DNA from: DAOUAM01 sp034433305
GTDB lineage: Bacteria; Chloroflexota; Dehalococcoidia; Lucifugimonadales; DAOUAM01
Assembly (NCBI GenBank): GCA_034433305.1
Contig: DAOUAM010000061.1
Location: forward strand, 1-59,586
Reading direction: 5' to 3'
DNA length: 59,586 nt
The position numbers and the translations under genes were made by a program. The notes beneath the pieces are model-generated. The model had not been told where the DNA came from. It searched no databases and was given only the letters and a program-made list of their open reading frames with translations. Below, piece by piece: positions 42,867 through 51,855 of the stretch (position 1 is its first letter; every line of letters begins with the position of its first letter).

Positions 42867-45329
42867 CTAGCTCCGGTCGAGGCTGCCCTGGCCGGCGCGG
42901 TCCAGCACCTCGCGCACCTTGAGGGCCAGGGTGGCCACTGAGTAGGGCTTGAACAGCAACTGCGCGCCCTGCCGCAGCATCCCGTTGCGCGCCACGATGT
43001 CGTTGGTGTACCCCGATGTGAAGAGTACCCGGGTCTCAGGGTGGAGACGCGTCAACTGCTCGGCAAGCTGCTTGCCGTCCATGTGGGGCATCACGACATC
43101 TGTCACCAGCAGATGGATAACCTCGTCCGCGTGGGCCTCCGCCACCGCCAGGGCCTCCAGGCCGTCAGCGGCTTCCAGGACTCTGTAGCCTCTCTCTCGC
43201 AGGATATGGACGGCCAGGTAGCGAAGGTTTGGCTCGTCCTCCACCACCAGCACTGTCTCGTTGCCCGCCGGCAGCCGAGAGGGTATGCCGTTCTCCCCCT
43301 GTGCGCTGACCGCCTCCCGTGCCCTGGGCAGATGGATGGTGAATGAGGCGCCGCGTCCTACCTCGCTCTGGGCGGTGATATGGCCGCCGCTCTGTTTGAT
43401 GATGCCGTAGCAGGTGGACAGCCCAAGGCCCGTGCCCTTGCCCACCGGCTTGGTCGTGAAGAAAGGCTCGAAGAGGTGGGCCTTCACGTAGTCGGTCATG
43501 CCGATGCCCGTGTCGGTCACCGATAGCACAACATACTCGCCAGGGGTAAGCTCAGGGTGCTGCTGGGCGTCCGCATGGCCAAGGCTGGCATTCTGGGTCC
43601 TGATACACAGCTTTCCACCGGCAGGCATGGCGTCCCTGGCGTTGACCACCAGGTTTACCAGCACCTGCTCTATTTGCCCGGAGTCAACCTTGACCGCCCA
43701 CAGCTCAGGCTCCAGGGCAAGGGAGAACTCTATATTTTCCCCGATGAGGCGCCGGAGTATCAGGTCTAGCTTCCTGACGAGGTCGTTGAGGTCAACCACG
43801 CGTGGCTTGACCATCTGCCGCCGGGAGAAGGCCAGTAGCTGGTTGGTAAGGTTGGCCGCGCGCTCGGCGGAAGCCTGTATCTCCTCCAGGTAGCGGTACA
43901 TACTGCTTTCCCTGGGCATGGCGTTCATGGCCAGGTAGGCGTAGCCCATCACCGCCGTCAGCAGGTTATTGAAGTCATGGGCGATGCCTCCCGCCAGCCG
44001 GCCCACGGCCTCCATCTTCTGGGACTGGAAAAGCTGCTCCTCCAGGCGTTTGCGCTCGGTGATGTCCCTATCAATGCAGACGAAGCCGCCTCCCTGGATT
44101 GTGCTGATGGAGACCTCCTGCGGAAAGGTCTTGCCGTCCCGCCGTCTGGCGATGGTCTCACCCCGCCACTGCCCCTCGCCATGGACCTGGGGGAGTATGT
44201 CTTCCTTGAGCCTGGAGGCCTCGTCCGTGTTATACAGGACTTCCCAGGACTTGCCCAGCAGTTCCTCCGGGCGGTCGTACCCGTACATTTTCACCAGCGC
44301 ATTGTTGACATAGAGCAGGCAGCCGTTCTCGTCCAGGATGGCGATGCCATCCATGGAGGTGTCCATGGCGGCCAGTTGGCGGCGCAGCGCCTCATCGGCA
44401 CGTTTGAACTCGGCGTAAAGCTGGGCGTTGGCGATGGCGCCCGCGATCTGCGTCCCCACGCTCTGCGCCAGCACCAGGTCCTGCTGGGTGTAGGCCATGG
44501 GCTTTCTGGAGGCCAGGTGCAGGACGCCAATGGCCCTGTCCCTGGACACCAGGGGCACCGCTATGTAGGAGCGCAGCCCCGCCGCCGCGACGGGCGCCAG
44601 GCCTGGGATTTCGCCGCTGATGTCCTCCTCGCCGTCCGGCTGCAGCAGCAGGCCTGTCCTGGACTCGATGGCCTTGAGGGTAAAGGAGCCCTCAAGGGCC
44701 ATGGTCTCCCCCTGCCTTCGGCCAGGGATGTCTATGCCCATGATGTACGCACTGGTGAAGGTCTTGCCATCTGGACTGATAAGGTTGATAGCTATCCTAT
44801 CGAAGGGGATTAGCTGGGACACCTCGGCTGCCAGCCTTTCATAGACCTCGCTTGTGTCCAGGGAGGAGCTTACTATGCGCCCGATTTCGGCCAGGACGGC
44901 GTTTTCCAGCGCCAGTCGCCGGGCGGCCTTCTCCGCCTCTATGCGCGCGGTGATGTCCTGGGCCACGCCGATGCGCCCTATGACCTGGCCATCCCTGTCC
45001 CTGAGCAGTGTGACGGTAAGATGGACCGGGAAGTGTATACCGCCCTTGCGCACCCTGGTGACGTCACCTTCCCAGCGCTCGGCGGGCGAGGACTTGACCA
45101 TCTGGTCTGTGACCGGCGTGCTGTCCCGGGGCACTATCAACGCCACGGGCTGTCCCAGCATCTCCTCGCGGGAGTAACCGTACAGCTTCTCAGAGGCAGA
45201 GTTGACGAAGATGATGGTATCGGCACAATCAACTATGGTGACCGCCTCACCCAGCGCCTCGAAGGCAGAGGCCAGTTGTCTGTACCGCTCATCAACAAGG
45301 GACTTGCTTGAACGGAGATCGCCGCCCAT
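42867..45329 (-). CDS. Hybrid sensor histidine kinase (PAS-GAF-PAS-HisKA-HATPase-REC)
   Basis: This cytoplasmic hybrid kinase of about 820 residues has no transmembrane segment. Domains in order are PAS (GEAVTIVDCADTIIFVNSASEKLYGYSREEML, to about residue 140), GAF (about 150-320), PAS (about 335-440), HisKA with the phosphorylated His in GGIAHDFNNLLTAVMGYA, HATPase with NLVVNARDAMPAGG, DTGIGM and GKGTGLGLS, and a C-terminal receiver with LLVTDVVMPHMDGKQLAEQL. A receiver at the end suggests a phosphorelay. I prefer the ATG at 45329 because GGAAGAGG precedes it; another ATG at 45350 has no such site. The signal is unknown. Confidence 0.92.
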   Translation of the reverse strand: MGGDLRSSKSLVDERYRQLASAFEALGEAVTIVDCADTIIFVNSASEKLYGYSREEMLGQPVALIVPRDSTPVTDQMVKSSPAERWEGDVTRVRKGGIHFPVHLTVTLLRDRDGQVIGRIGVAQDITARIEAEKAARRLALENAVLAEIGRIVSSSLDTSEVYERLAAEVSQLIPFDRIAINLISPDGKTFTSAYIMGIDIPGRRQGETMALEGSFTLKAIESRTGLLLQPDGEEDISGEIPGLAPVAAAGLRSYIAVPLVSRDRAIGVLHLASRKPMAYTQQDLVLAQSVGTQIAGAIANAQLYAEFKRADEALRRQLAAMDTSMDGIAILDENGCLLYVNNALVKMYGYDRPEELLGKSWEVLYNTDEASRLKEDILPQVHGEGQWRGETIARRRDGKTFPQEVSISTIQGGGFVCIDRDITERKRLEEQLFQSQKMEAVGRLAGGIAHDFNNLLTAVMGYAYLAMNAMPRESSMYRYLEEIQASAERAANLTNQLLAFSRRQMVKPRVVDLNDLVRKLDLILRRLIGENIEFSLALEPELWAVKVDSGQIEQVLVNLVVNARDAMPAGGKLCIRTQNASLGHADAQQHPELTPGEYVVLSVTDTGIGMTDYVKAHLFEPFFTTKPVGKGTGLGLSTCYGIIKQSGGHITAQSEVGRGASFTIHLPRAREAVSAQGENGIPSRLPAGNETVLVVEDEPNLRYLAVHILRERGYRVLEAADGLEALAVAEAHADEVIHLLVTDVVMPHMDGKQLAEQLTRLHPETRVLFTSGYTNDIVARNGMLRQGAQLLFKPYSVATLALKVREVLDRAGQGSLDRS

Positions 45330-45685
45330 CGGTAGCCTCTTCCAGTCCATAGGATGGCTTTCTGATCTATACTACGTGCCAGGTGGCCTGATGGTATTGC
45401 TTGCCGCTCCGGCCCCGTCGCCGATGGCATCGGCACGCTGCCCTGAAGAGCGGGTGGCTTTGTCCATGTTAAAACTGGGAGATTGGTGAGTCAACTGAAA
45501 TTTGTCCTCGACGCAAGCCGTTCACCGAAAGCGCGCCCCCAGTCCAGGAGTGGCCGTTGACACCGGCGGCTGGCTCTGGCAATATTCAGCGCGGACGGCC
45601 TGGATGTCGCCAGCGCGGTACGCGCCCACAGACCGTCCCTGGCGACGGTCCCAAGGCGGTAAGTAGGTGTATCTTTGGAGAACGC

Positions 45686-46393
45686 ATGGTATCTGAGAAG
45701 CTTTTCAAGACTGCCGCGCCGCTGATAGTTATTGCCGTGGCATTGAGCACGGCCTGTAGCTCAGGGCCAGGGCCGACGCCCGCACCGGCTGCAACCAGGA
45801 CGGTGCCCACGTCTGGGGGCATCAAGCAGTACAGCGCTCCGCCTCCAATGGTCATAGACCCCAACAAGAAGTACACGGCCACCATTCAGATGGAAAAGGG
45901 TGGCGAGATAGTCATAGAGCTATTTGCCCGCGAAGCACCCGTGACTGTGAATAACTTCGTCTTCCTGGCCCGGGAAGGCTTCTACAACGGTGTGACGTTC
46001 CATAGGGTGATCCCTGGCTTCGTCGCCCAGGCCGGGGACCCGACCGGGACTGGCGCGGGCGGCCCTGGCTATTTCTTCGACAACGAGTTCCATCCAAACC
46101 TGCGCCACGACGGTCCGGGGGTGCTCTCCATGGCCAATGCTGGCATCAGGAATGGGCACGGCACTAATGGCTCGCAATTCTTCATCACCTATGTGGCTAC
46201 TCCATACCTGGACGGCCTCAACCCCGATGGCTCGCCCAAGGACTGCGCTGCGCCTGGCGTCTCCTGCCACTCGGTGTTCGGCAAGGTCGTCAGAGGCATG
46301 GACGTGCTGACCAACATCACCCCTCGCGAGCCTCAGACCGCTACCACCAGGGGTGACGTCATCAAGGCCATTATCATTACCGAGGGCCAGTAG
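45686..46393 (+). CDS. Cyclophilin-type peptidyl-prolyl isomerase lipoprotein
   Basis: This 235-residue extracytoplasmic cyclophilin catalyses prolyl isomerisation during protein folding outside the membrane. The signal peptide ends at a lipobox (ALSTAC), followed by a Pro/Thr-rich linker. The catalytic core has VNNFVFLAREGFYNGVTFHRVIPGFVAQAGDPTGTGAGGPGY, with FHRVI carrying the key Phe and Arg, plus GTNGSQFFITY and HSVFGKVVRGMDVL. There is a small insertion (NPDGSPKDCAAPGVSC) with two cysteines that may form a disulfide. TTGGAG precedes the ATG. A TTGACA at 45557, with a poor -10 box, may be its promoter; the 335 bp to the kinase start show nothing else. Confidence 0.92.
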   Translation: MVSEKLFKTAAPLIVIAVALSTACSSGPGPTPAPAATRTVPTSGGIKQYSAPPPMVIDPNKKYTATIQMEKGGEIVIELFAREAPVTVNNFVFLAREGFYNGVTFHRVIPGFVAQAGDPTGTGAGGPGYFFDNEFHPNLRHDGPGVLSMANAGIRNGHGTNGSQFFITYVATPYLDGLNPDGSPKDCAAPGVSCHSVFGKVVRGMDVLTNITPREPQTATTRGDVIKAIIITEGQ

Positions 46394-46422
46394 GTCCCTA
46401 CGTTACCTGTGGGAGGGGAACA

Positions 46423-46458
46423 AGCGGGCCTGCCCGCTACGCGCCGGGCAGGCCCGCT
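46423..46458. terminator. Terminator-like hairpin between the cyclophilin and vWA-like genes
   Basis: A 14-bp perfect stem (agcgggcctgcccg / cgggcaggcccgct) with an 8-nt loop lies between two convergent genes. A short CTCTGC follows instead of a T-run. Confidence 0.7.
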
Positions 46459-46503
46459 CTGCGTCACCAGGGCAACTGGCCTCGCCGGAGGCCAGGCCGA
46501 TGG

Positions 46504-48612
46504 CTAGTTGCCGTCGTCGCCGCCAAAAGCAGTCTGGGGCTCCTGGGGCGGCTTGAGCAGGAAGCTGTACAGCTTGCCATGGGCACCGATCCAGGCCCGG
46601 TCGGCCAGGGTAATCTCATCAACCAGAGGCTGGTTGTTCACCCGCACCGTGGGCGTTGTGCGGCGCGTCCTCAGCGCGATGCGCTTCCCCATGAACTGGA
46701 AGGATACCTCCTCGAACCCTGGCAGGTTGAGCTCATTGCCCCGCACCGTGTTCTTGGACAGCAGGCTCATAACGGGATGGCGTCTCAGGTTGCGGAAGTC
46801 CACTACCAGTTCATTGCGGTCGCTGACCAGGTAGCCACGAGGGCTTGGCCTGGTGAGCCAGTATACCAGGGCCGCCAGCGCCAGGGCGGGTATGGCCAGC
46901 AGCCCCCACGGGAAGCCGCGCGGCTCAGGGGCCGGGATGGTTGGCGCTGGCACGGTCACCTGCACGCTCGGCTCGCTGGGCGCGGGAGGCGGCGCAGGCA
47001 GCAGTGAGGACAGCACCAGCGAGTCAGATGTGTGTACGTACTGCCTTCCGGCGTACAGGAGGCCCAGTGTCAGGACCAGCGTGTGCAGCCCTTCCTCCTG
47101 GGGCGTGAAGTAAACATCGAACTGCCAGGCCCTGTCCTGGTCCAGGAGCCGCTGCGGCACGACCTCGATGGTCCCGGCCCTTTCCACGTCGGAGGCAATG
47201 GCAGCCGACAGTTGGCCGGTGGGAATGGCGTAAGGCTCACCCTGCACATGCACCGTGGCCGTGGCTACCTTTACCTTCTCTCCAGGCTTCAGCTCCTCTA
47301 CCTTGAGCGGCGAAAGCTCGATGCTGGGGAAGGGCTGGACAGAGAACCCAGACTCCGAAGACATGCGGTAGTTGTACTCGGGCCAGGCCAGTTCCAGGTT
47401 GACCTTGTAGTCGCCTTCCAGTTCCAGCGGTGGCACCGTCACCGAGAAGTACCCGTCTCCGGCCACGGCGTCGCCTGACTTGCCCTGGTCGTTCATCTCA
47501 TACACCAGGGTAGCGCCTTGAGGCGTGGTCACCCTGGCCAGCACCTGGACCCTGTCCAGGACAGCCACGCCCTGGCCGTCCCTGATGGAAGCCACCAGCG
47601 TCGCCGGCTGGTCAAGCGGCACCGTGGGCAGTGGCTCCAAGACCGGATAGTACTTGTTGACCGAGTACTGCCACGCGGAAAGGAGACCCTGGAAGTCGTG
47701 GGCTTCCACCTTCCAGACGCCAGGCGCCGGGTCCACCAGGCGCCAGACCACCAGGAAGGGCGTCTCCATCACGGTGGACACCGAGCGGTCGCCGGCGGAG
47801 GCCTCGAAGCCTGAGGGGTTGGTCAGCCGCAGGTAGCCGCTGGGGCTGTCCTTGAAGAAGAGCAGAGTGGTCTCCCGCGTCCCTGGGGCAATGCTGACGG
47901 AATAGGTGGGCAACTGGTTAGGCTCCAGCATGCCGTTGCCCACCTGGGAGAGGGCGCCTTTGGCGCTGTCCCGCAGCATGGCGTCTGTCAGCCCCTTGAA
48001 GCCGTCAGGCAGTGTCAGGTTGAACACCTTGCCGCCTGTGCCGCTGGAGACCCAGCGCAGAAGTCCCTGCACGGACTCGGATGTTCCCGGCAGGCCCACG
48101 CCATGGATAGCCCAGGAGTTCTGCTTGAAGATGTTTACCAGCGGGGTCAGGCGAGGCCCAAGCTGGGCGAGGTCAGCGGGCCAGCTTCCACCGGTGAGCA
48201 AATAGACCTGGACGCTCCTCTCGCCAGCTAGCAACTCCGATGTGCTGGCCAGGGCGGCGAACAGGTCGGTCTGACCGCGTGACTCTGAGGCTTCCATCAG
48301 GCCGTTGACCTCGGCCATAAGCGCCTGGAAGCCGGGGTCCTGGGCCAGTAGCGGCCCATAGACCTTGTCCGGCTGGTCCAGGGGCACCAGCATGAAGGGC
48401 TGCTGGTCGTGGAGGGCCGTGACCAGGGTGATGAAAGCCCTGGCTATGCTGGCGCCGTCCTCTGACTGCCGGATGGCATTGACGTCGGCCAGCACCACCA
48501 CGGGCGGCGCGGTCACCTGAGCAGTGGCCGATGCAGCCCCAGCCACCAGGGACAAGACGATGACAAACAGCGCGAGTATTCCCAGGAAACGACTCTTCCG
48601 CAGCGTGCGCAT
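46504..48612 (-). CDS. Large membrane-anchored protein with degenerate vWA-like and FHA-like ends
   Basis: This 702-residue protein has a signal peptide (residues 1-31). A vWA-like domain follows (VVVLADVNAIRQSEDGASIARAFITLVTAL and VQVYLLTGGSWP) in which the metal motif DxSxS is lost. Then come two or more Ig-like beta domains (around residues 270-560), a Pro-rich linker and one transmembrane segment (about 590-610). The C-terminal 85 residues would be cytoplasmic and resemble a degenerate FHA domain (TVRGNELNLPGFEEVSFQF, TVRVNNQPLVDEITLADRAWIGAHG). It is probably a surface protein that signals or docks inside. Its 5' side faces a methyltransferase gene 220 bp away. Confidence 0.6.
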   Translation of the reverse strand: MRTLRKSRFLGILALFVIVLSLVAGAASATAQVTAPPVVVLADVNAIRQSEDGASIARAFITLVTALHDQQPFMLVPLDQPDKVYGPLLAQDPGFQALMAEVNGLMEASESRGQTDLFAALASTSELLAGERSVQVYLLTGGSWPADLAQLGPRLTPLVNIFKQNSWAIHGVGLPGTSESVQGLLRWVSSGTGGKVFNLTLPDGFKGLTDAMLRDSAKGALSQVGNGMLEPNQLPTYSVSIAPGTRETTLLFFKDSPSGYLRLTNPSGFEASAGDRSVSTVMETPFLVVWRLVDPAPGVWKVEAHDFQGLLSAWQYSVNKYYPVLEPLPTVPLDQPATLVASIRDGQGVAVLDRVQVLARVTTPQGATLVYEMNDQGKSGDAVAGDGYFSVTVPPLELEGDYKVNLELAWPEYNYRMSSESGFSVQPFPSIELSPLKVEELKPGEKVKVATATVHVQGEPYAIPTGQLSAAIASDVERAGTIEVVPQRLLDQDRAWQFDVYFTPQEEGLHTLVLTLGLLYAGRQYVHTSDSLVLSSLLPAPPPAPSEPSVQVTVPAPTIPAPEPRGFPWGLLAIPALALAALVYWLTRPSPRGYLVSDRNELVVDFRNLRRHPVMSLLSKNTVRGNELNLPGFEEVSFQFMGKRIALRTRRTTPTVRVNNQPLVDEITLADRAWIGAHGKLYSFLLKPPQEPQTAFGGDDGN

Positions 48613-48830
48613 AGCTCACCTCCCCTGCACAGTAACGTTATGCAACCGCTGCCGTCGCAGTCAATCAAAATTGGGTCACTTTTTGGCCCTCATCTATTCG
48701 TTGTCTCAAACGCTGGCCGGCGTCCCGCTGGGGCCGGAGCCAGCGCTGCCCTTCGGCCCGCCGCACCTCCGTGTGCTATACTGGGGACATGACCGCGTGG
48801 CCTTTCAACTGACAGGTGGACGGTAGCCAG

Positions 48831-49607
48831 ATGTCACAGGGAGAGGATGTCTATAAGGACTTCGCCGAGTTCTACGACCTCTACGTCGGCGACCGCCTGG
48901 ACGACCTGCCCCTGTACCTGGAGTACGCCAGGAGCACAGGCACGCCAGTACTGGAGATCGGCGCAGGCTCCGGACGGCTGACGGTGCCACTGGCGCGCGC
49001 CGGCATACCCATCGTGGCCGTGGATATATCGCGGGAGATGCTGGACCTGCTGCGCCTCCGCCTGGCACAGGAGGACGACGCCACCAGTCAGCGCGTCAGC
49101 ATTGTCCATGCCGATGCCTGTGACCTGGCCCTCGGGGCTACCTACGGCCTGGTCATTGTGCCCTTCTACACCTTCAACTACTTCCTCACGCGCGAGGCCC
49201 AGGACTCGGTGCTGCGGCGCTGCGCGGCCCACCTGGCGCCTGGCGGCAGTCTGCTGGTGGACGTCTTCATACCCTGGAGCAGGCTGGCACACTGCCCCGA
49301 TGGCCCCGTGCTGAGAGTGGACACTCTGGACCCACGTACGGGCAACAGGGTCAGGGGCTGGAACGTGTACACCCTGGACACTCAGCGACAGATAGAGCAC
49401 CGCAGGCACATCTTCGAGGTGACGGCGCCCGACGGCGTCGTAACGAACAAGGAGTTCGCCATACAGCGCCGCTACTTCTTTCCAGATGAACTCCAGCGGC
49501 TCTTCGTGGCCAATGGCCTGGCCGTGGAGGAGGTGTTCGGAGGCTACCGTGGGGAGCCGCCCCAGCCGGCTTCGGAGCAGCTTGTGTACGTGCTGAGGCA
49601 GAAGTGA
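48831..49607 (+). CDS. Class I SAM-dependent methyltransferase
   Basis: This 258-residue Rossmann-fold methyltransferase has motif I VLEIGAGSGRLTVPLA, motif II VAVDISREML, an acidic loop HADACDL and motif IV-like YGLVIVPFYTFNYF. The N-terminal VYKDFAEFYDLYVGDRLDDLPLYLEYA is common in small-molecule methyltransferases of the Methyltransf_25 type. The substrate is unknown. Its stop overlaps the next gene's GTG (GTGA), so the two are coupled. Confidence 0.9.
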   Translation: MSQGEDVYKDFAEFYDLYVGDRLDDLPLYLEYARSTGTPVLEIGAGSGRLTVPLARAGIPIVAVDISREMLDLLRLRLAQEDDATSQRVSIVHADACDLALGATYGLVIVPFYTFNYFLTREAQDSVLRRCAAHLAPGGSLLVDVFIPWSRLAHCPDGPVLRVDTLDPRTGNRVRGWNVYTLDTQRQIEHRRHIFEVTAPDGVVTNKEFAIQRRYFFPDELQRLFVANGLAVEEVFGGYRGEPPQPASEQLVYVLRQK

Positions 49608-49945
49608 CCTGGCCCCGCTGGTTTGTGGTGCTCATGGCGGCCCTGGCGCTGCTCGTGGCGGCTTGCGGCGAGGCGTCTGGCGGCCCTCCCCATAGCCCAG
49701 AGTCCCAGCAAGGCGGCACCGTCCGTGGCTCTATCGTAGACGTCAGTGCGCAGTCTCTCCTGGAGCTGGACTCGCTCACCATCGAGGACGCCAGCAGGAC
49801 GAGGTGGACACTGGAGGCTAGAGGCAAAGCTTTCGATGGCTTTACGCCGTCCCACCTGCGTGAGCACATGCTGCTGGGCCTGCCCGTGACGGTGAAGTAC
49901 CACCGCGAGGGAGAAGCGCTGGTCATAGACGAGATTACCGACTGA
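49604..49945 (+). CDS. Small lipoprotein of unknown function
   Basis: This 113-residue secreted lipoprotein has a short signal peptide and a lipobox (LVAAC), then a small beta-rich domain (TVRGSIVDVSAQSLLELDSLTIEDAS, KYHREGEALVIDEITD) that resembles an OB-like or DUF5666-type barrel. The GTG start overlaps the methyltransferase stop. Its tail overlaps the convergent FixH-like gene by 11 nt. Function unknown. Confidence 0.75.
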   Translation: MTWPRWFVVLMAALALLVAACGEASGGPPHSPESQQGGTVRGSIVDVSAQSLLELDSLTIEDASRTRWTLEARGKAFDGFTPSHLREHMLLGLPVTVKYHREGEALVIDEITD

Positions 49946-50513
49946 CCGGGTCGCTGCCCCTACGGCGCACGCGTCTTGAGCTGCGCCAGATGTAGAGGCT
50001 GCCCACCACCAGCGCGGCGAATATCAGGACCCAGAGGACGGTCCCAGCAAGGCCGGGGCTGGAAGCCGCCGCCCCGATTTCCAGCGGAAAAGCTAGCCGG
50101 GCATCGCCCAGCTCGGCAGTGCTCAGCTCCACGGCAAAGGTCCAGTTGCCGGCGGCCTCGATGGTGAAATTGGCGTCATAGTACTCAGGGGCGGCGGGCG
50201 AGTTAACGGCCAGCGTCTGGTATGCGGCCCTGCCTTCAGGGTCGTGGGCGACCATGAGGATGCGGGCGTGGCGAACCACCTGCTGGTCGCTGGCATTCCT
50301 GGGCGTCACACTGAAGTGTACCTGGCCGACGGTGGGCCTGGCCGGAAGCACCCCCACGGTGACATCGTACTCGCCGGCCCTGCCCCGGTAGACCTCCACG
50401 GTGTTGCCGTTGGCGGCGACGTGCTCCAGGGGCCACAGGAACGTCAGCGCCAGCAAAAGGAGCGCGGCCAGGGCCGTTGCCCAGAGCGCGGGTTCTGGCA
50501 CGCGGCAGTGCAT
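49935..50513 (-). CDS. FixH/YtkA-like membrane protein
   Basis: This 192-residue protein has an N-terminal signal/anchor helix (LWATALAALLLLALTFLW), an extracytoplasmic beta-sandwich domain (GEYDVTVGVLPARPTVGQVHFSVTPRNA) like YtkA or FixH, and a C-terminal membrane segment (TVLWVLIFAALVVGSLYIW) with a basic tail. Such domains occur near copper delivery and respiratory oxidase assembly genes. It follows the thioredoxin-like lipoprotein gene with 9 nt between them and is probably in the same operon. Confidence 0.65.
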   Translation of the reverse strand: MHCRVPEPALWATALAALLLLALTFLWPLEHVAANGNTVEVYRGRAGEYDVTVGVLPARPTVGQVHFSVTPRNASDQQVVRHARILMVAHDPEGRAAYQTLAVNSPAAPEYYDANFTIEAAGNWTFAVELSTAELGDARLAFPLEIGAAASSPGLAGTVLWVLIFAALVVGSLYIWRSSRRVRRRGSDPVSR

Positions 50514-50522
50514 GGCCTGTGG

Positions 50523-51440
50523 CTAGCCGGCCACCCTGGCCAGGGCGTCATCAAGCTCGGCCTCGGTGGTGAAGCCTTCGAACCTGCCCGATACCCTGCC
50601 CTGGCTGTCCAGGACGAAGGTAAAAGGCTCCGTCTGCAACCCCCACTCCTGCAGCACGGGGGACACGCGGCCCCTGGAGATGTCGCCGCGCATCTCCTCG
50701 GGATTGTCGAATACCTCCACGTGGATGAAGTTGACGCGCCCCCTGTACTTTTCCTTGAGCCTGGAGACCACCTCCACCTGGGGACCGCAAGTCTGGGTCT
50801 GGCAGAAGGCCGGCGTGGCGAAGGAGACCAGCGTGGGCTTGCCGCTGTCAATGGCCTCGGCGATGGTCATCTGGTAAAGCTCCGGGTCTGGCTCAGCGGC
50901 TGAGGTCAACTGCTCCAGGGCCGGCACGTCCCGCGCGGTCTTGTTGCGGCTCCTGGGGGCCGGCTCCCCTATGCCGGGCGACGCGCTGTCCTCTTTGACC
51001 ATGAATCCCGCCGTGCCGACCTCGGTCTGGCCCCCATCTGTGGTGACCTGGACTTCCACACCCCACGGCCCGGCGTAGTCGAAGGATACCTGCGTGACAT
51101 AGACGCCCGCCGCTCCAGAGGGCCACTGCCGGAACATGGCCGACGCTTGCAGCTTGGCCTGGGGAGGGTTGCTGCGCAGGTCGTAGAATGTCAGCGCCAC
51201 CTCGGGCGCGCGGATAGGGCTGGAGTTGTCATCCAGCAGGCCAAAGGTGAACCGGTTCTGCCCCACGGCAAGGTCCGATGAGGCCACAATGACCCTCAGC
51301 GCTTCCTGCTTGCCCGTGGCCGCGGGCGTGCTGGTTGCGGTAGGCGCGGGCTGCTCCTCCGAGCATGCCGCCAGCAGGCCGGCCAGCACCAGCGCCATCG
51401 CGCCAAACAGGACTACCTTCCAGTCTCGTGCAATTCCCAT
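50523..51440 (-). CDS. Thioredoxin-fold lipoprotein with an extra beta domain
   Basis: This 305-residue secreted lipoprotein has a signal peptide ending in the lipobox LLAAC. Residues about 45-145 form a beta domain (FTFGLLDDNSSPIRAPEVALTFYDL) related to the YtkA-like domain next door. The C-terminal 130 residues have a thioredoxin fold with FATPAFCQTQTCGPQV, where the two cysteines are separated by four residues rather than two, and TEPFTFVLDSQGRVSGRFEG. It may act in disulfide or copper-centre chemistry outside the membrane. The ATG at 51440 was chosen for its signal peptide; a GGTGAGG run precedes it. Confidence 0.8.
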   Translation of the reverse strand: MGIARDWKVVLFGAMALVLAGLLAACSEEQPAPTATSTPAATGKQEALRVIVASSDLAVGQNRFTFGLLDDNSSPIRAPEVALTFYDLRSNPPQAKLQASAMFRQWPSGAAGVYVTQVSFDYAGPWGVEVQVTTDGGQTEVGTAGFMVKEDSASPGIGEPAPRSRNKTARDVPALEQLTSAAEPDPELYQMTIAEAIDSGKPTLVSFATPAFCQTQTCGPQVEVVSRLKEKYRGRVNFIHVEVFDNPEEMRGDISRGRVSPVLQEWGLQTEPFTFVLDSQGRVSGRFEGFTTEAELDDALARVAG

Positions 51441-51855
51441 CCTTTGCCTCACCCGGGGCGACATGTGCTGTGTGAAGAGGCGTGCCTCCAGGGGAAAACC
51501 GCTCCCGCGATTCCATTGTCCCCCCAAACGCTGGACACGTCAACTTTGGACTTGTGACCTGCGCCGGGCCGAGCAGAAGCACACCCTTTACCATTTGTGA
51601 TTGACCACGCCAGGCACGCCGAGGCACACGCCTTCCTGACTCATTGAGGCGGACGTGTGTATCCCACCCGCCCATGGGCGTGGCTGGGTGGCAGGAACAC
51701 ACCCGAATGGGATGGAGGTAACAGACACCCCTGGCCCACTATGGCAGCCCACGGTTGCATGGAATAGGCGGTTTGCATGCCCCCGCCAGCACAGGACAGA
51801 GGAGTCTCCTCCTGCCCTTGCCGGGTCGGCCATGGGGGAAAGCTGACTGGAGGAC
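51441..51855. other. Intergenic region without recognised gene
   Basis: These 415 bp lie between the start of the thioredoxin-like lipoprotein gene (minus) and the end of the response regulator gene (minus). Open frames here lack ribosome-binding sites and family features. I see no clear terminator or RNA gene in it. Confidence 0.6.
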
